Counted from the stretch's first letter, positions 21,665 to 32,690 are shown. The stretch is 64,000 bases of DNA from Fragum whitleyi (GCA_948146395.1 OX411549.1:32634693-32698692); one strand, 5' to 3'. Numbers and translations are program-made. Notes: generated from the letters alone by a model not told the origin.

Positions 21665-21824
21665 CATCACCAAAAGTGTCATCCCCTTCCATGAGAGCAA
21701 CCTGTGTGGCCAACACTTCACCTGATCCTGCCATCTTTGTAAGTTCAAGGTCACTAGTAAAGGTCAGTCTTGTGTAACCTTCACCTCATCTTTGTTATGG
21801 TAACTGTCAGTGATTTATGGAAAC
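21665..21824 (-). CDS. CRACD/KIAA1211-like protein, 5' UTR and coding exon 1
   Basis: The exon runs from an acceptor TTTATTATTGCAG to a donor GATG|GTAATA. The start codon is at 21732-21734 in the context ACAAAGATGG, with A at -3 and G at +4. The coding part (21665-21734) encodes 23 residues plus one base, beginning MAGSGEVLATQVALMEGDD; the split codon joined to exon 2 is GAA. The 5' UTR part (21735-21824) contains a two-codon upstream frame (ATG AGG TGA), which could modulate translation. The presence of an acceptor means at least one more upstream non-coding exon. This short acidic N-terminus precedes the basic patch in exon 2. Intron 1 is 9.1 kb and is mostly transposons. Confidence 0.75.
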
Positions 21825-22225
21825 CTGCAATAATAAATGAACAAATATTGTAAAATATATATTGAACAAATACTGTAACTTAGATGCTGTCTTAACCCTT
21901 ATCCTACTAAATTTTAATCAAATTGTCCATTTTGGAAATATTTCAACCCGTTTAACTTAAATTTTCCCACAAAAATTAAGCAGAAACTGCAGGCAGCTAA
22001 GGGTAAGGACAGACTGTATGTATGAGCAGGCTCATCTTAGTTTATGCTGTCTGCTAGAGCATTATGTACAGCAGAAATAGGCCACAAACAATTTGAGAAG
22101 GTTAAAGCATTAAAGATTTTTTAAGATCTTTTGCCTTATTTGTAAAGTTTCATATGTTGACTATTAAAATTGATTTAATACCGGTAATTATCAAAATTAA
22201 CTTAAATTTAACTTGCAATAACAAA

Positions 22226-22520
22226 TTATGCTGAAGCTGGAATATTCCTACTTTCCAGGATATTTAGACAAAGATCAGACTGCACAATAATTTGATGGCT
22301 CAGCGCAAAACAGTTGTAACTCCCTATATGTTTATAGGGAGTTACAACCTTTTCACGCTGAGCCACCAACATATGTGCAATCTTATCTTAGGCTATACAT
22401 ATATCACCTGATTTACCTTTTAAACCAGAAAAAGTTAAAAAAAAAATATATATTTTCGAAATGATGACTGACTCCCAGCGCTTTCAGCACTTTGATCTTA
22501 ATACAATTTTGTCAAGTTTT
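22226..22520. mobile_element. TTAA-type MITE, degraded, with nested palindrome
   Basis: TATGCTGAAGCTGGAATATTCC, GACAAAGATCAGACTGCACA, then (after the insertion) ATATGTGCAATCTTATCTTAGG, AAACCAGAAAAAG and CTTTCAGCACTTTGAT follow the order of intact family copies. The TGCACATATGTGCA centre is broken by the P1 palindrome at about 22298-22372. Confidence 0.6.
22298..22372. repeat. Short palindrome, type P1, nested
   Basis: TGGCTCAGCGCAAAACAG, GTTGTAACTCCC, apex CTATATGTTTATAG, then GGGAGTTACAAC and CTTTTCACGCTGAGCCA. Both arms carry the CTCCC/GGGAG variant, where other copies have CTGCC/GGCAG or GTGCC/GGCAC. It interrupts a TTAA-type MITE, showing it is mobile or was recently copied. Confidence 0.8.
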
Positions 22521-22835
22521 CTTTTTTCAAGACATTTAAGGGATCATGGATTTGTAAATTTTAATTTAGCAAGGAAAGTGTTACAGGAAAGACAATACAC
22601 AAACAAACCAGACTCAGATTGCCTGGAGACAAATGTATCTGTTGTATTAAACTGATATAAAATGTCAGGCAAGCCTTTGATATTATTAACTCAGGTAACA
22701 TATCAAAGAATCAAACAATTCAACATATGTAACTCTAATCTAAACCCTTTTTATTTCATAGGATTTCCTAAGCTTCTAAAAATTAATTATTTTAACAAAG
22801 CAGAACTCTGTTGAACAGCAAGATATTGAGATTAT

Positions 22836-23034
22836 ACAGGGCTTCAGATTCTTTTCAAGACTGATGGGTCCAATTGACCCATGAGGTAAAAAGTTGTGGG
22901 TCACAGCATATTTTCATTATGGTAAAAATGTTTCATATCCAAGCAGGACAGGGTCACAGGACCCCAACTGTTGGAAAGTTGTGGGTCATCATGTGAGAAA
23001 TGACCCGGGCCCACTGTAAATCTGAAGCTCTGAT
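22836..23034. mobile_element. MITE with CAGGGCTTCAGATT ends
   Basis: Ends CAGGGCTTCAGATTCTT and AATCTGAAGCTCTG are inverted repeats starting CAG (hAT-like). Flanked by ATTATA on both sides. Interior has repeated GTGGGTCA/TGACCC motifs. About 200 bp. Confidence 0.65.
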
Positions 23035-23036
23035 TA

Positions 23037-23253
23037 TATGAGCCTGTGCTTGACATTTCCAACAATTTGAAATGTGCGCAAGGTCCAATCATTGAGCAGC
23101 CTAGACAGTCACAAACTGTAAATATCAAGTTACCTGATAGTCTACATATACGTTGAGACCTAATCTATCTACTAAACATAAAGTGAAGACTCTGGTCAGG
23201 CTGTGCAAATGCAGTTATTTAAACTTGTTGGAAATCTCACGCACAGACTCATA
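23037..23253. mobile_element. MITE (GAGCCTGTGCGTGACATTTCC family), intact
   Basis: ATGAGCCTGTGCTTGACATTTCC and the complement end GGAAATCTCACGCACAGACTCAT. About 217 bp. It directly abuts the previous MITE. Confidence 0.75.
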
Positions 23254-23329
23254 TCATTGAGTATTAGCCAGTTCATAACAATTTGACACTGCAATAGTAA
23301 CCCCAATGGATCTGCTCATATATATTGTC

Positions 23330-23515
23330 TGATTGTGTTTAGTAGTTTTACGCCACTTTCAACATTTTTCAGTTATATCACAGTGGCTGGAGCACCTAAC
23401 AATGGATTCCTGGTATTTCTCTCACCAGTACGACCACCACATCCTTTCCTAGCCTCCAGCTGCTTTCTCACATAGGTCTATGATTATCAACCCATTGGTA
23501 AGAGACAAATAGTGG
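23330..23515 (-). mobile_element. Meta-type SINE, tRNA head missing
   Basis: Good minus-strand match to the core and 3' blocks (gccactttcaacatttttcagttatatc, gctggagcacctaacaatgg, cctttcctagcctccagctgc). 5'-truncated at the GACAAATA position. Confidence 0.7.
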
Positions 23516-24179
23516 GAATAAATCACAAAATGCAAGTTTTCACAAGAAGATGACAATTAACCTCAAGGCTATATAACAATACCTCTGGTTTTCTTGGTAT
23601 ACAGCTAGTTTAGCGTTTGCTTACCAAGTGATAATCTACCAACAATTCTCAATAATCCATTGAAAAGCATAAAAAAATACAATTATACATGAATTTGTTA
23701 AAAAAAAGTACCTCAAGTTGTTGTTATTCAATTAACTTTCCAAGACTAAATACTTCCAATAATCAATTACACAGATGTCACAAAATGTCCAATTTAATCT
23801 TGCAAAAAGATTCAGTAAGGTAGTTGCATTCAATGCAGTATAAATTTAACTGTCCTCTCTGTAATTTGTAGCCAAAAATCAGTGAAAAGAATTGAAAGCG
23901 AAGTAAAAATACAAACATAACCTCAAATTTGGCAGTCAATTATAACACTAAGCTCATGCTGTTCATTCAATTTAATCCAATTTAAAAATGTGTCAAATAT
24001 GTTCACAACTAACTGCTAACCCAAATACAGTCCTCAAACTTTGTAAAATGACCACCCATTCATTGTCCCACTGATAAATACAACACCACAGGCAACTGTT
24101 TTATTATTCATTTTTTTTGGAATTATCAGCAAAATAACCTTTATAACAATGTATCTGATTATGATTATTTGCATGTCGA

Positions 24180-24249
24180 TGGGTTAGTGCAACACTATTG
24201 TAAGTGCCTATGAATATATAGGCACTAACAATAGTGTTGCACTGTCCCC
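24180..24249. repeat. Short palindrome, type P1, near perfect
   Basis: GGTTAGTGCAACACTATTG, TAAGTGCC, apex TATGAATATATA, GGCACTAACAATAG, TGTTGCACTGTCCCC. About 30-bp arms with two or three mismatches. Confidence 0.8.
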
Positions 24250-24489
24250 TTGATGTGCTCAATGCAAACAAAAATCTTGGCAAAATGGGATAAACTTAAT
24301 AGTAAATAACCATCAAAGCAATATACAAATACCATAAACGCTCCCAAACAACCCTACGACTTCATTAGAATCTTTAAATTTCCCGTAAGAAGGGGGATTT
24401 ATTAAAAGCTTCTGATTACTGAGAAATAAAAACGGCTAAACACATGAAATACCAGAGATTTGCTACAGTAACGTAGTCATCATCAATAA

Positions 24490-24645
24490 CATAACAATAA
24501 CTTATGGATGTACAAAGTTAAGTGAGTGGTCAAAGGTCAATTTTCTCTATACCTTTATAGAGAAAATTGACCTTTGATCACTCAGTTAAACTTATACATC
24601 TATAATAGGATTCTCTTATATTGTGATAACATCTATTAGACTGTG
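24490..24645. repeat. Longer palindrome with a P1-like apex
   Basis: Inner arms GGTCAAAGGTCAATTTTCT around CTATACCTTTATAG are perfect; the symmetry decays outward (AAGTTAAGTGAGTG against AAGTTTAACTGAGTG, then GGATGTAC against AGATGTAT). The apex is that of the P1 family, but the arm sequence is unrelated. Confidence 0.7.
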
Positions 24646-24696
24646 ATGCTACAAATGTACAACACAAGGATATCTCTGATATGGCTGATCGTTATA

Positions 24697-24964
24697 GAAG
24701 GGCGTAACTGCCTTGACGCACATTACGAAAGTGCGTAATACAAATAACTCCTCTTTCGAAAACACCATTGATGAATCACCAAAACATCATAACTACAGCT
24801 TATTCAAGCTGTAGTAACGATGTTTCGATTATTCACCAACGATCAAATCACATCATGAAGGGCATTTATTTTTTGTCACAGTTGGCATATCGCCTTTAAC
24901 CTATATATACTTTGATAGGCGCCTTCTGAGTGCATATTAATTTCAAAATTCTAGTTACGCCTAC
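24697..24964. mobile_element. MITE (GGGCGTAACT family) with P2 hairpin, copy 1
   Basis: Ends GGGCGTAACTGCC and AGTTACGCC are inverted. Shared interior: TTACGCACATTACG-type block, the ACTACAGCTT-ATTC-AAGCTGTAGT hairpin, CGATTATTCACCAA, and CGCCTTCTGAGTGC near the end. Copies at 32843 and 33262. Confidence 0.75.
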
Positions 24965-25283
24965 ATTATAGAAGACTTGGGAAGTGATGGTAGAAATTTT
25001 AAACCTGGATGTTCCTTCTTACACCAGTCTCTAACAATTTTTCTGTCACTCAATATTCTCTTTCTATTATCATTTCAGCAGCCCAATACGAATTGGGTTT
25101 TGCGAATTCATCCACCTTAAGTTAACTTTGAAAGTAATATTGTAAGACTTTCAATTTTTCTTCATTGTAAATGATGTTTAGTATTGATATAAATTCTAAT
25201 AAGCTAATCCAAGTATGATAATACAATTAGGGTATTTCATTATTTCATAATGGCTTGAAGTGACATGCAGTCATGAAAACCTG

Positions 25284-25622
25284 CTCTGCTGGGCTCATGC
25301 TAGTGTTTGAAATTGAGGAGTCAAAGACCTCTTTACCATAAAATTCTGTTTTTGAAGGGGTCAAAACAACAATGAGAACGAGTCATTGATAGAATTCTTT
25401 TAAGGTTTTGTAAGATATACTCAGTAATCATTCATTTTTGTTTATTTCTGATAGCATACAGGATGCATCGTAGAAAATGTTGGAGATAAAACCTTGTTCT
25501 GACCCTTAGAAATTTTTTCCAATGACCCCTTGGGAGAAATCCCTAAGGGTAAAAAAAAGACATATTAAGATTTTGGTGGGTCAAAACCCTGGTTTAGGGG
25601 TCAAACATGAGCCTTGTGCTGT
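25284..25622. mobile_element. MITE with imperfect GCTCATG-GTTTGA ends
   Basis: GGGCTCATGCTAGTGTTTGA at the left and TCAAACATGAGCCTTGTGCT at the right are inverted. The interior has repeated GGGGTCAAA/TGACCCCTT motifs. About 340 bp, single copy in this window. Confidence 0.5.
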
Positions 25623-26164
25623 AAGTTTCCTCAGTCCTTTGAAATAATGCTGCTGTGTAGGCAAGTCAATTTATTTGGTGGATGTCAATCAGAGAAAATA
25701 CATCAAGCTGTCACCGTAAAAGTTATATTAAGTAGAAAGTTGACAATTATTCAGCAGTTTTCTTCAAAGATCTTTATCAAGTCAGGCCCTTGACCTTTAT
25801 TGTAAATTTGTTTCACTGGTAATGGTTTGTTACGACTATATTACGTCTAGAGTCAACAGTTACGCTTTTGTTTGTTCGGGTTTTTAAAACGTGAGTTTTA
25901 AACCGAGTCACAAGCAAATCATTTATTGCTTAATTTTTAAGCCATTGTAGTTGTAAAAGGATCTTATGTTCTAAAACCAAAGAAAAAATATTATATAGAA
26001 ACTTGAAATCATCTGATTTGCATGATAAGAAATCAGTCTTTTGTGCCTACAAAATTTTTCACTGTTACTTCTCTACCATTTTCAAATATAACATTATACA
26101 GTTAAAAATAATAATTCTTGGCAATTTGATTTCGATCAAATTTTCCAGCAAGAGCTTCGCAGAG

Positions 26165-27636
26165 CGACGCATATACGCCCGATGGGGCTTGTCAGTAAGC
26201 TTGGCTTGTCAGTAACGTGAGCTTGGATGATAGCTAAAATATTTCAAACAGACAGACAGACAACTGGTGCCATAACATAGTATGACCCTTTGAGTGTAAA
26301 TTGAAAATGATTTTATGCACAACTATATGCCAAACAGTTATTTTGCAAGTTTCAGTTCATTCCAATTCAAAGTGTGACGAGTTGCTCACAAAAGAAATAT
26401 ATTGAATTTCAATCAATTCAAGGGCAAATAATACAAGAAAGACGCAAGCTTTTTGAATTTATGAAGTCTTATGCATAACCAAATATCAGGGTTACCTTAT
26501 GGCAAGATTCATTTCAATCCAATTAAATTTGTTGGAGTTGTGCACACACACGCACAAAAAAATGTGTAAATTTAAACTATTTTGTGAAGTAAAGGGCAGA
26601 TAAATCAGGAACTACTTTAAATATGAAAATATTATTAGTCCTAAGCACAAATAGACAACCTACAGAGTCATTATGGCAAGTTTCCTTTCATTCCAATCCA
26701 AAATGTAGGAGAAAATGAGCTGACAAGGAATTTTGTTTTTCATCAACTCAAGGGCAGATTATCCAAGATAACTCAAGAATGACTGGAGCATTTTGAATTA
26801 AAAAGTCTTATGCAAAACTAGACATCATAGAGAGTAATTGTGTCTAGGTTCAGCTCATATCAAATGATAGTTAAGGAGGAGTTGCACACAAAATACAGTG
26901 ATTTTTGTTTAATTCAAGGGCAGATAACTCAGATTTCTCAGGAATGACTGGAGAGATTTGAATTTCAAAGGTCTTATGCACAACTAGACATCATAGAGAG
27001 TAATTGTGTGTAGTAACAGCTCATTCCCATTGAAAGTTTAGGAGTTGCCCACACAAAAATAGTGATATTCGTTATATTCAAGGGCAGATAATTCAAGATT
27101 TCTCAGATATGACAGGAGCGATTTGAATTTCAAAGGTCATATGCACAACTAGACATCATAGAGAGTAATTGTGTGTAGTTTCAGCTCATTCCAATTGATA
27201 GTTAAGGAGGAGTTGCGCACACAAAAAACAGTGATTTTCGTTAAATTCAAGGGAAGATAATTCAAGATTTCTCAGAAATGACTGGAGAAATTTGAATTTC
27301 AAAGGTCTTATGCACAACTAGACATCATAGAGAGTAATTGTGTGTAGTTTCAGCTCATTCCAATTGATAGTTTAGGAGGAGTTGCGCACACAAAAAACAG
27401 TGATTTTGGTTATATTCAAGGGCAGATAATTCAAGATTTCTCAGGAATGACTGGAGCGATTTGAATTTCAAAGGTCTTCTGCACAACCAGACATCATAGG
27501 GAGTAATTGTGGCAAGTTTCAGCTCATTCCCATGGATAGTTTAGGAGGAGTTGCGCACAAAAAAATTTGCTAATGGACGGACAGACGGACGGACGACCGA
27601 GGCCATAACATATTACAACCCTTCGGGCGTATAAAA
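26165..27636. mobile_element. L1 array element: about eight units of 165-169 bp
   Basis: Ends ATATACGCCCGATGGGG and CCCTTCGGGCGTATAA are inverted; next to both are GACAGACAGACA or GACGGACGGACGAC runs and a GGCCATAACATA block. Internal units contain CTAGACATCATAGAGAGTAA, TTCAGCTCATTCC, GGAGGAGTTGCGCACA and TTCAAGGGCAGATAA, spaced 165-169 bp at 26821, 26987, 27152, 27321 and 27490. Left units are more diverged than right ones. Confidence 0.85.
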
Positions 27637-27885
27637 AGTATTTATTCAGCATGACTATTGGTGACCAAAGCATAGTTTGTTCATAACATAGGACCAAGGA
27701 CCTTTTGAAGGACCAATGCCGTACCTCTGTGCTATTATGGCATCTTACTGTGTTAAATACTATAGCTTGTCTTTATGGGTATTTAATTTACAATACCTGA
27801 ATTACTATATATGGTCAAAGCCTAATTGTTCGAGTGTGATGATTTTCAAACTAGGTTATAGGGCATTTCAACATTTCAGTCGTTC

Positions 27886-28003
27886 TTAGCCCTTGTCATG
27901 CTGAGACCAGGAAATTCCTGCTTTGGCAGGAGCTACATAGACAAACATCAGGCTGCACATATGTGCAGTCTGATGTTAGTCTACACCACCTGTTTTTCCA
28001 ACA
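27886..28003. mobile_element. TTAA MITE (CCCTTGTCATGC family), truncated
   Basis: Starts TTAGCCCTTGTCATGCTGAG and keeps the TGCACATATGTGCA centre, then breaks off after CACCTGTTTTTCCAACA. The right half is missing. Confidence 0.75.
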
Positions 28004-28035
28004 GGGACTTTGGGCCTACTAATGGCGGTCATATA

Positions 28036-28395
28036 AATTTTTCTACATAATGTTCATTGTCTGAAGACAAGTAAATACCTGGGCAAATCTTGGAAATGCA
28101 CTTTATAACTTCAGGAGATAAATTACCCTAAGAGAATATAAAGATCTATATAAAGATAGAAATCATTGTTTTTAATGAAGAAAATGTTATTCCATAAGCT
28201 ATCCACTTGTCTGACATGGACTTTTTCTACTTGCAGTCATATAAAGTTGTCTATATATGTTCCTTGTCTGAGGACAAGTAAATACCTGGGCAAATCTTGT
28301 AATGGTACACTATAGATTAACCATAAATTAGCCTAAAAGAATATGTAGATCTATATAAGGATAGAAATCATTGTTTTTAATGAAGAAAATGTTTG
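28036..28395 (+). repeat. Direct duplication, offset 204 bp
   Basis: Two copies of a segment of about 150 bp containing GACAAGTAAATACCTGGGCA and TAGAAATCATTGTTTTTAATG, the latter at 28158 and 28362. It looks like two units of an otherwise lost array. Class unknown. Confidence 0.7.
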
Positions 28396-28908
28396 GATCA
28401 AGCATTAATGTGAAATCAAGATCAATTATATTATGTTTTCAATAAAATGTCTCTATTCACTTTTTTGTGGACAAGTCTATTTTGATTGTGGACCAGAAGA
28501 AATTAATCTGTTATTTATCCAAGGACAAGTAGAGAAAATGTGAACCTTATCACCCCTGAAGTAGATCAAGGCACGAGTCTAAATTGCCCATTTCTGAAGC
28601 CCAAACAATTGTAATCCTGGATGAATCATTGCCTCAGAGCTAGATATTACGGTGGCAGAAGGGTGCACAGTTTCAGAGTGATAACAATTGTACAGACTGA
28701 AGAATTGGCAACAGTTTGATGTAAAACTTTAACTAATATGAAAAGGATAAAAACAACACTAAATTGAACATCATATAAATGAATCTTTGTCTAGGGGCTA
28801 ACATAAAGGTCAAAGAAGCATGTCGGATGTTTCTTGTCTCATCAAAAAGTCAAAATAAGATAGCTATTAGCAGATAGATAAATCCTACATCCTAAGATTA
28901 AATTTTAG

Positions 28909-29135
28909 CCTGTGTGTGACATTTCCAACAAGTTTAAATGTGTGCCAAGCAAAGACTCTTGCCAGCCTGTGCATCTGCACAGTCTGACCAGAGTCTTCAC
29001 TTTGCATTCTATAGATAGATAAGGTCTTAAAGCATCTTTAGACAGATGGGCGTTCTTCTTCTTCACTAAGTGGCTATCCAGGCCGCTCAATGCTTGCAAC
29101 TCACGATATGTAAAATTGCTGGAAATGTCACGCAC
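28909..29135. mobile_element. MITE (GAGCCTGTGCGTGACATTTCC family), intact
   Basis: TAGCCTGTGTGTGACATTTCC and GGAAATGTCACGCACAGGCTCA. About 227 bp; internal GCCAGCCTGTGCATCTGCAC block shared with 15683. Confidence 0.8.
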
Positions 29136-29374
29136 AGGCTCATTTATAAGTACCTCCTCTCTTGGCAACCTGCCTGGTGAAAGGGTCCGTTGAAACAAAG
29201 ATATGATGGTTGCACACAAAACTTGCACCAAGGCCTTACGCAGATCTCAATGCCAATGCCTCACCAAAGTGACCGGACACCATTTTCTTGGATCAGTTGA
29301 GCTATTGAGTTTTTTTTAATTAATTGATTTCACAATCTGAGACTGTTATTCCCATTGTGGTTCCAAATCATACC

Positions 29375-29575
29375 AGATCTTATCATGTGTGCAGAGAGAG
29401 GCAATGGATTCTAACCTCTGCCACCCACTTTTACAGCTAAGTAGACTGGGGCTCTGTCTGTAAAGTATCCTGCCCAAATACACTACCCGCCTCCATTGGG
29501 GCTTGAACCGACAACAATATAATTAAGAGACAAGCACACTAACCGTCCTACAGACATGTTTAAACAAGAATTTGT
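29375..29575 (-). mobile_element. tRNA-derived SINE, second family
   Basis: Minus strand: GTAGGACGGTTAGTGTGCTT (A-box side), CGGTTCAAGCCCCAATGG (B-box side), then a tail with AGCTGTAAAAGTGGGTGGCA and TCTAACCTCTGCC complements. Fragments of the same tail occur at 39013-39075 and 60712-60815. Different body from the Meta-type SINEs. Confidence 0.6.
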
Positions 29576-29754
29576 CTCAAATGTCAATGTTCCTAAACAA
29601 ATCAATAAATAAAATTAAATGATGTTTAATCGAAATGTTTTGAGGCCACTATTCACCCTGGCATCTCATTACTGATAAGGATTAAATCACCTTAACATGA
29701 TAACCCTCTTTTCCATGAAACCCCTTAAGAACCTAGAGATCTGACTTGATTTGT

Positions 29755-29930
29755 TTTAAAGGGGTTTAATACCACTTTCAACAATTATTCAGTTATATTG
29801 CCACGGCTGGAGCACTTAACAATGTATTCTCTGTATTTCGTACATCAGTGCTACCATTGCATCCTTTCCTAGCCTCGAGCTGCTATCCCACATTGGTCTA
29901 TAATTATTCACCCATTGGTGGAAGACCTAT
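29755..29930 (-). mobile_element. Meta-type SINE, head missing
   Basis: Minus-strand 3' and core blocks (accactttcaacaattattcag, ggctggagcactt, cctttcctagcctcgagctgctatcc, cccattggtggaagacc). It abuts a half P1 palindrome (TCTATAGGCACTTACAATAG, 29933-29953), which suggests deletion at the junction. Confidence 0.65.
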
Positions 29931-30118
29931 ATCTATAGGCACTTACAATAGTTTATTGCTGACCTATTGATATGTTAAAGAAGTTATTAATCCAATACCT
30001 AATAACCAGTTCAGTAAAGAACTACCTGTAATAGTATCATATTGTTATTCTGGAAGGTTTCTGTAAGTACAATGTATACTAGCCTGGCTTCCAGGCTGTC
30101 AGTGGGCCAACTTACTTG

Positions 30119-30447
30119 TCACCCCAACAGGGCTTGTTTTTCAGACGGGCCACAATAAGAAACAAGCCCTATGTTGCAAACCATTTTCAAATCATACCCC
30201 GCTTTGCGAGTGCACAAAAGGCTGACTGTGACCTTGACCTTTGACCTCTGTGACTCGAAAACAATAGGGCACTTCCTGGGGTCATAAGGAACATTTATAT
30301 AAGTTTTGTTAATGAAAATCACTTGGTTCTTGAGTTAGAGTCCGGAAACGAAAAGGTCTACGGACGGACGGACCGATGGATGGACAGACGGTCAGACAGT
30401 CAGACAAGGTGAAACCAATATACCCCCCTCTACTTTGTAGGTGGGGA
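30119..30447. mobile_element. F1 element, single-unit copy
   Basis: Shares with 9184-10138 the GGGCTTG-TTT left part, one unit (GACCTTGACCTTTGACCTCT, GGGCACTTCCT-GGGTCATAAGG, CACTTGGTTCTTGAG), a GACGGACGGACCGATGG run and the right hairpin TACCCCCCTCTACTTTGTAGG. The left 80 bp are unrelated to the other copies. Confidence 0.7.
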
Positions 30448-30899
30448 CAGCGTTATTTTTCCTTCTTTGGCTTGTACCCCAAAAAGGACCCATTCCCAAT
30501 GCCAAAAAGTGACATTTTTTCCCAAAATCATGAAAAAAATCGCAATCTACCATGGTCGAGGACTTTTCCGAACTCTTTAATTGAAAATTAAGAATCAAAC
30601 ATATCAATTCTCAGTTAAATCTGAATTTGAGTGTCTTGAGAGGCAAAGAAAACCTTATTCTTGTAGTAAATTGTACACAAAACTAAAGTTTTTGTCCAAA
30701 ACTATTATTATAAGATTTTTCCCAATTTTCTGAAAATAACGCATTTTTCCCAATATGCCTGGTTTCGAACCCGTTCCCAAAAGCCTGAGAAAAAACGCTG
30801 GGGGAGTATAATTAGATTTTATAGTTGTAATCTGTAGTTCAGCAGAATAAGGGTTAATTGAAAGATGTTTGAGACATCTTCACAAAGGGAATAAAGTAA

Positions 30900-31245
30900 A
30901 ATAAGGAGGAAAAGTTGTGCCCTGGCCCTGACATGGGACTCAAACCCACGTCCCCAGAACACTAGCATGACGCTCTACCAACTGACCTAGCCGGGCACCT
31001 GGTCATGAGTCTACCCATTGTTGATCACTATGCTCCTCCCCCTTTCAACCAAAGGGAGCCAGTCCTGTGCCTCTCCCATATGGACGAACTCAGCACTCTC
31101 CGTTTACTTTCAACACCATTAAAGTAAATTAAGAGGGAATAGTTGTGCCCAACATGGGACTCGAACCCAGGACCTCCTGGACATTAGCATGGCGCTCTAC
31201 CAATTGAGCTAGCAGGGCACCTGGTCATGAGTCTACCCAATGTCA
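30900..31245 (-). repeat. Two tRNA-Ile-like segments in direct repeat
   Basis: On the minus strand both copies have GCCC-GCTAGCTCA-TTGGTAGAGCG, a loop containing CTAATGT (anticodon AAT-like) and a B box (GGTTCGAGTCCC; the other copy GGTTTGAGTCCC), then GGGCACAACT. The copies are about 228 bp apart and share flanks (ACCTGGTCATGAGTCTACCC). The anticodon stem mismatches argue against working tRNA genes; I take them as a tandemly duplicated tRNA-derived SINE. Confidence 0.55.
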
Positions 31246-31300
31246 ATCATAACAGGAATGACAATGATAAATAAATATCTTAAAACTTAAAAAAATTCAA

Positions 31301-32087
31301 ACAAGAGTGCCATTGTAACAAAATACGCCGCCACTTTGCTGCTGTTTCACAATAATAATTGTAGACACTACTTATTTTGACAAAACCAAATTAAAAATGA
31401 CCAAGTTTCATTTAAATAAAGACAAAAAGTAAGGAGGAGGTGTGTTTAAAAAGCTGCAATTTCAATAAGCCCTAGATACTAAGTTTTAATGGGGCATAAT
31501 TTATGGTAAAATTAATGAACCATAAAATCCTTACTTCATGCTCATCCATCAATTTCAGTTATAACATCCACCAAGTTTCATTTAGATCCAGCCAGAAACT
31601 TAGGAAGAGTTGCATTCACAAGGCTGCAATTTCAATAAGCCCCCAGAGACTAAATTTTCAGGGGGCAAAACTGAGGCAATAAGCCCAAGAGACTAAGTTT
31701 TTAAGGGGCATAACTCAGGCAAAAATCAACCTACCATAAAATCCTTCCTTCATGCACATCTACCAATTGAGGTGATAACATTGACCAAGTTTCAAGAAGA
31801 TCCAGCCAGAAACTTAGGAGGAGTTGCGTTGACAAGAAAAGTGGACCCAGAGGCTAAGTTATTAAGGGGCATAACTCAGGCAAAAATCAACGAACCGTAA
31901 AATCCTTCCTTCATGCACATCTACCAATTGAGGTGATAACATTGACCAAGTTTCATTTAGATCCAGCCAGAAACTAAGGAGGAGTTGCGTTGACAAGAAA
32001 AGTGGACGGACGTACGGACGGATGGACAGACGGAGAAGATGACGCCAATATACGTCCGCCTCCGGCGGCGTATAGGCTGCGTATAAA
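31301..32087 (-). mobile_element. L2 array element: about four units of 130-150 bp
   Basis: Left edge ACAAGAGTGCCATTG followed by ATACGCCGCC; right edge a hairpin CCGCC-TCC-GGCGG inside TATACG/CGTATA, preceded by a GACGTACGGACGGATGGACA run. Units carry AACCATAAAATCCTTCCTTC, CATGCACATCTACCAATTG, GACCAAGTTTCA-GA-GATCCAGCCAGAAACT. The last two units are almost identical, so recent tandem duplication. Confidence 0.8.
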
Positions 32088-32511
32088 AATGAAATAAGGA
32101 CAGAAAAATAATTTCTCTTTTTCTCACAATTTTTCCCCAAACATCTATTTTCTGGATTTGAGAGGAAAGGTCAGGTTAAAAACCCATGAAAATGATTCAC
32201 CAAAGAACTTCTACTTTTCCCACGATGTTTTTCGTGTATCACTTTTGAGGATTTCTTCCGATCGTTTAAAATTTGGACATGAGCGAAATTTTTTGTGTTT
32301 AATTCGTTGACTAGAAAAACAAGTGTCCTAATGATTGTGAATTGGCTATGACCCGAAGACATTACTGCGAAATAATTTCATTGTGTTCTATTCTCAGATT
32401 CTAACGTCCCGTAACCACACTTTAACATTTTACGGTTCCATTAGCTAATTACCTCACCTGTAAAAACACACCTGTACATAATTTTAACATAAAACTTTAC
32501 TAGCTTCTCAC

Positions 32512-32690
32512 CTTAACTATCTAGATCAGAATAAGATGAGAGGTTCAAGAAAAATATCTGATCCGATTCTTCAAATCTGAATAAATAATAATCCGGTGAA
32601 TGCTAATATCCGACAACAACAAAACAATATGGCGATAACTGTCAAGGGAGGTCATCAATATCACGTGATTGAGTTCAGGCAGGTGTAAAT
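32512..32690 (-). promoter_or_regulatory. Weak candidate promoter and first non-coding exon
   Basis: It holds an E-box CACGTG (32662-32667), a YY1-type AATATGGCG (32626-32634), and on the minus strand a good donor (TTAAG|GTGAGAAGC) at 32512, in a stretch free of recognisable repeats. It would suit the non-coding first exon that the acceptor of the exon at 21665-21824 requires. The YY1-type motif reads in the plus direction, so a plus-strand or bidirectional promoter is equally possible. Confidence 0.25.

Noticed and set aside
31140..31240. Functional tRNA-Ile gene on the minus strand
   Set aside because: Anticodon stem and one acceptor pair do not match, and it occurs as two diverged direct repeats with shared flanks.
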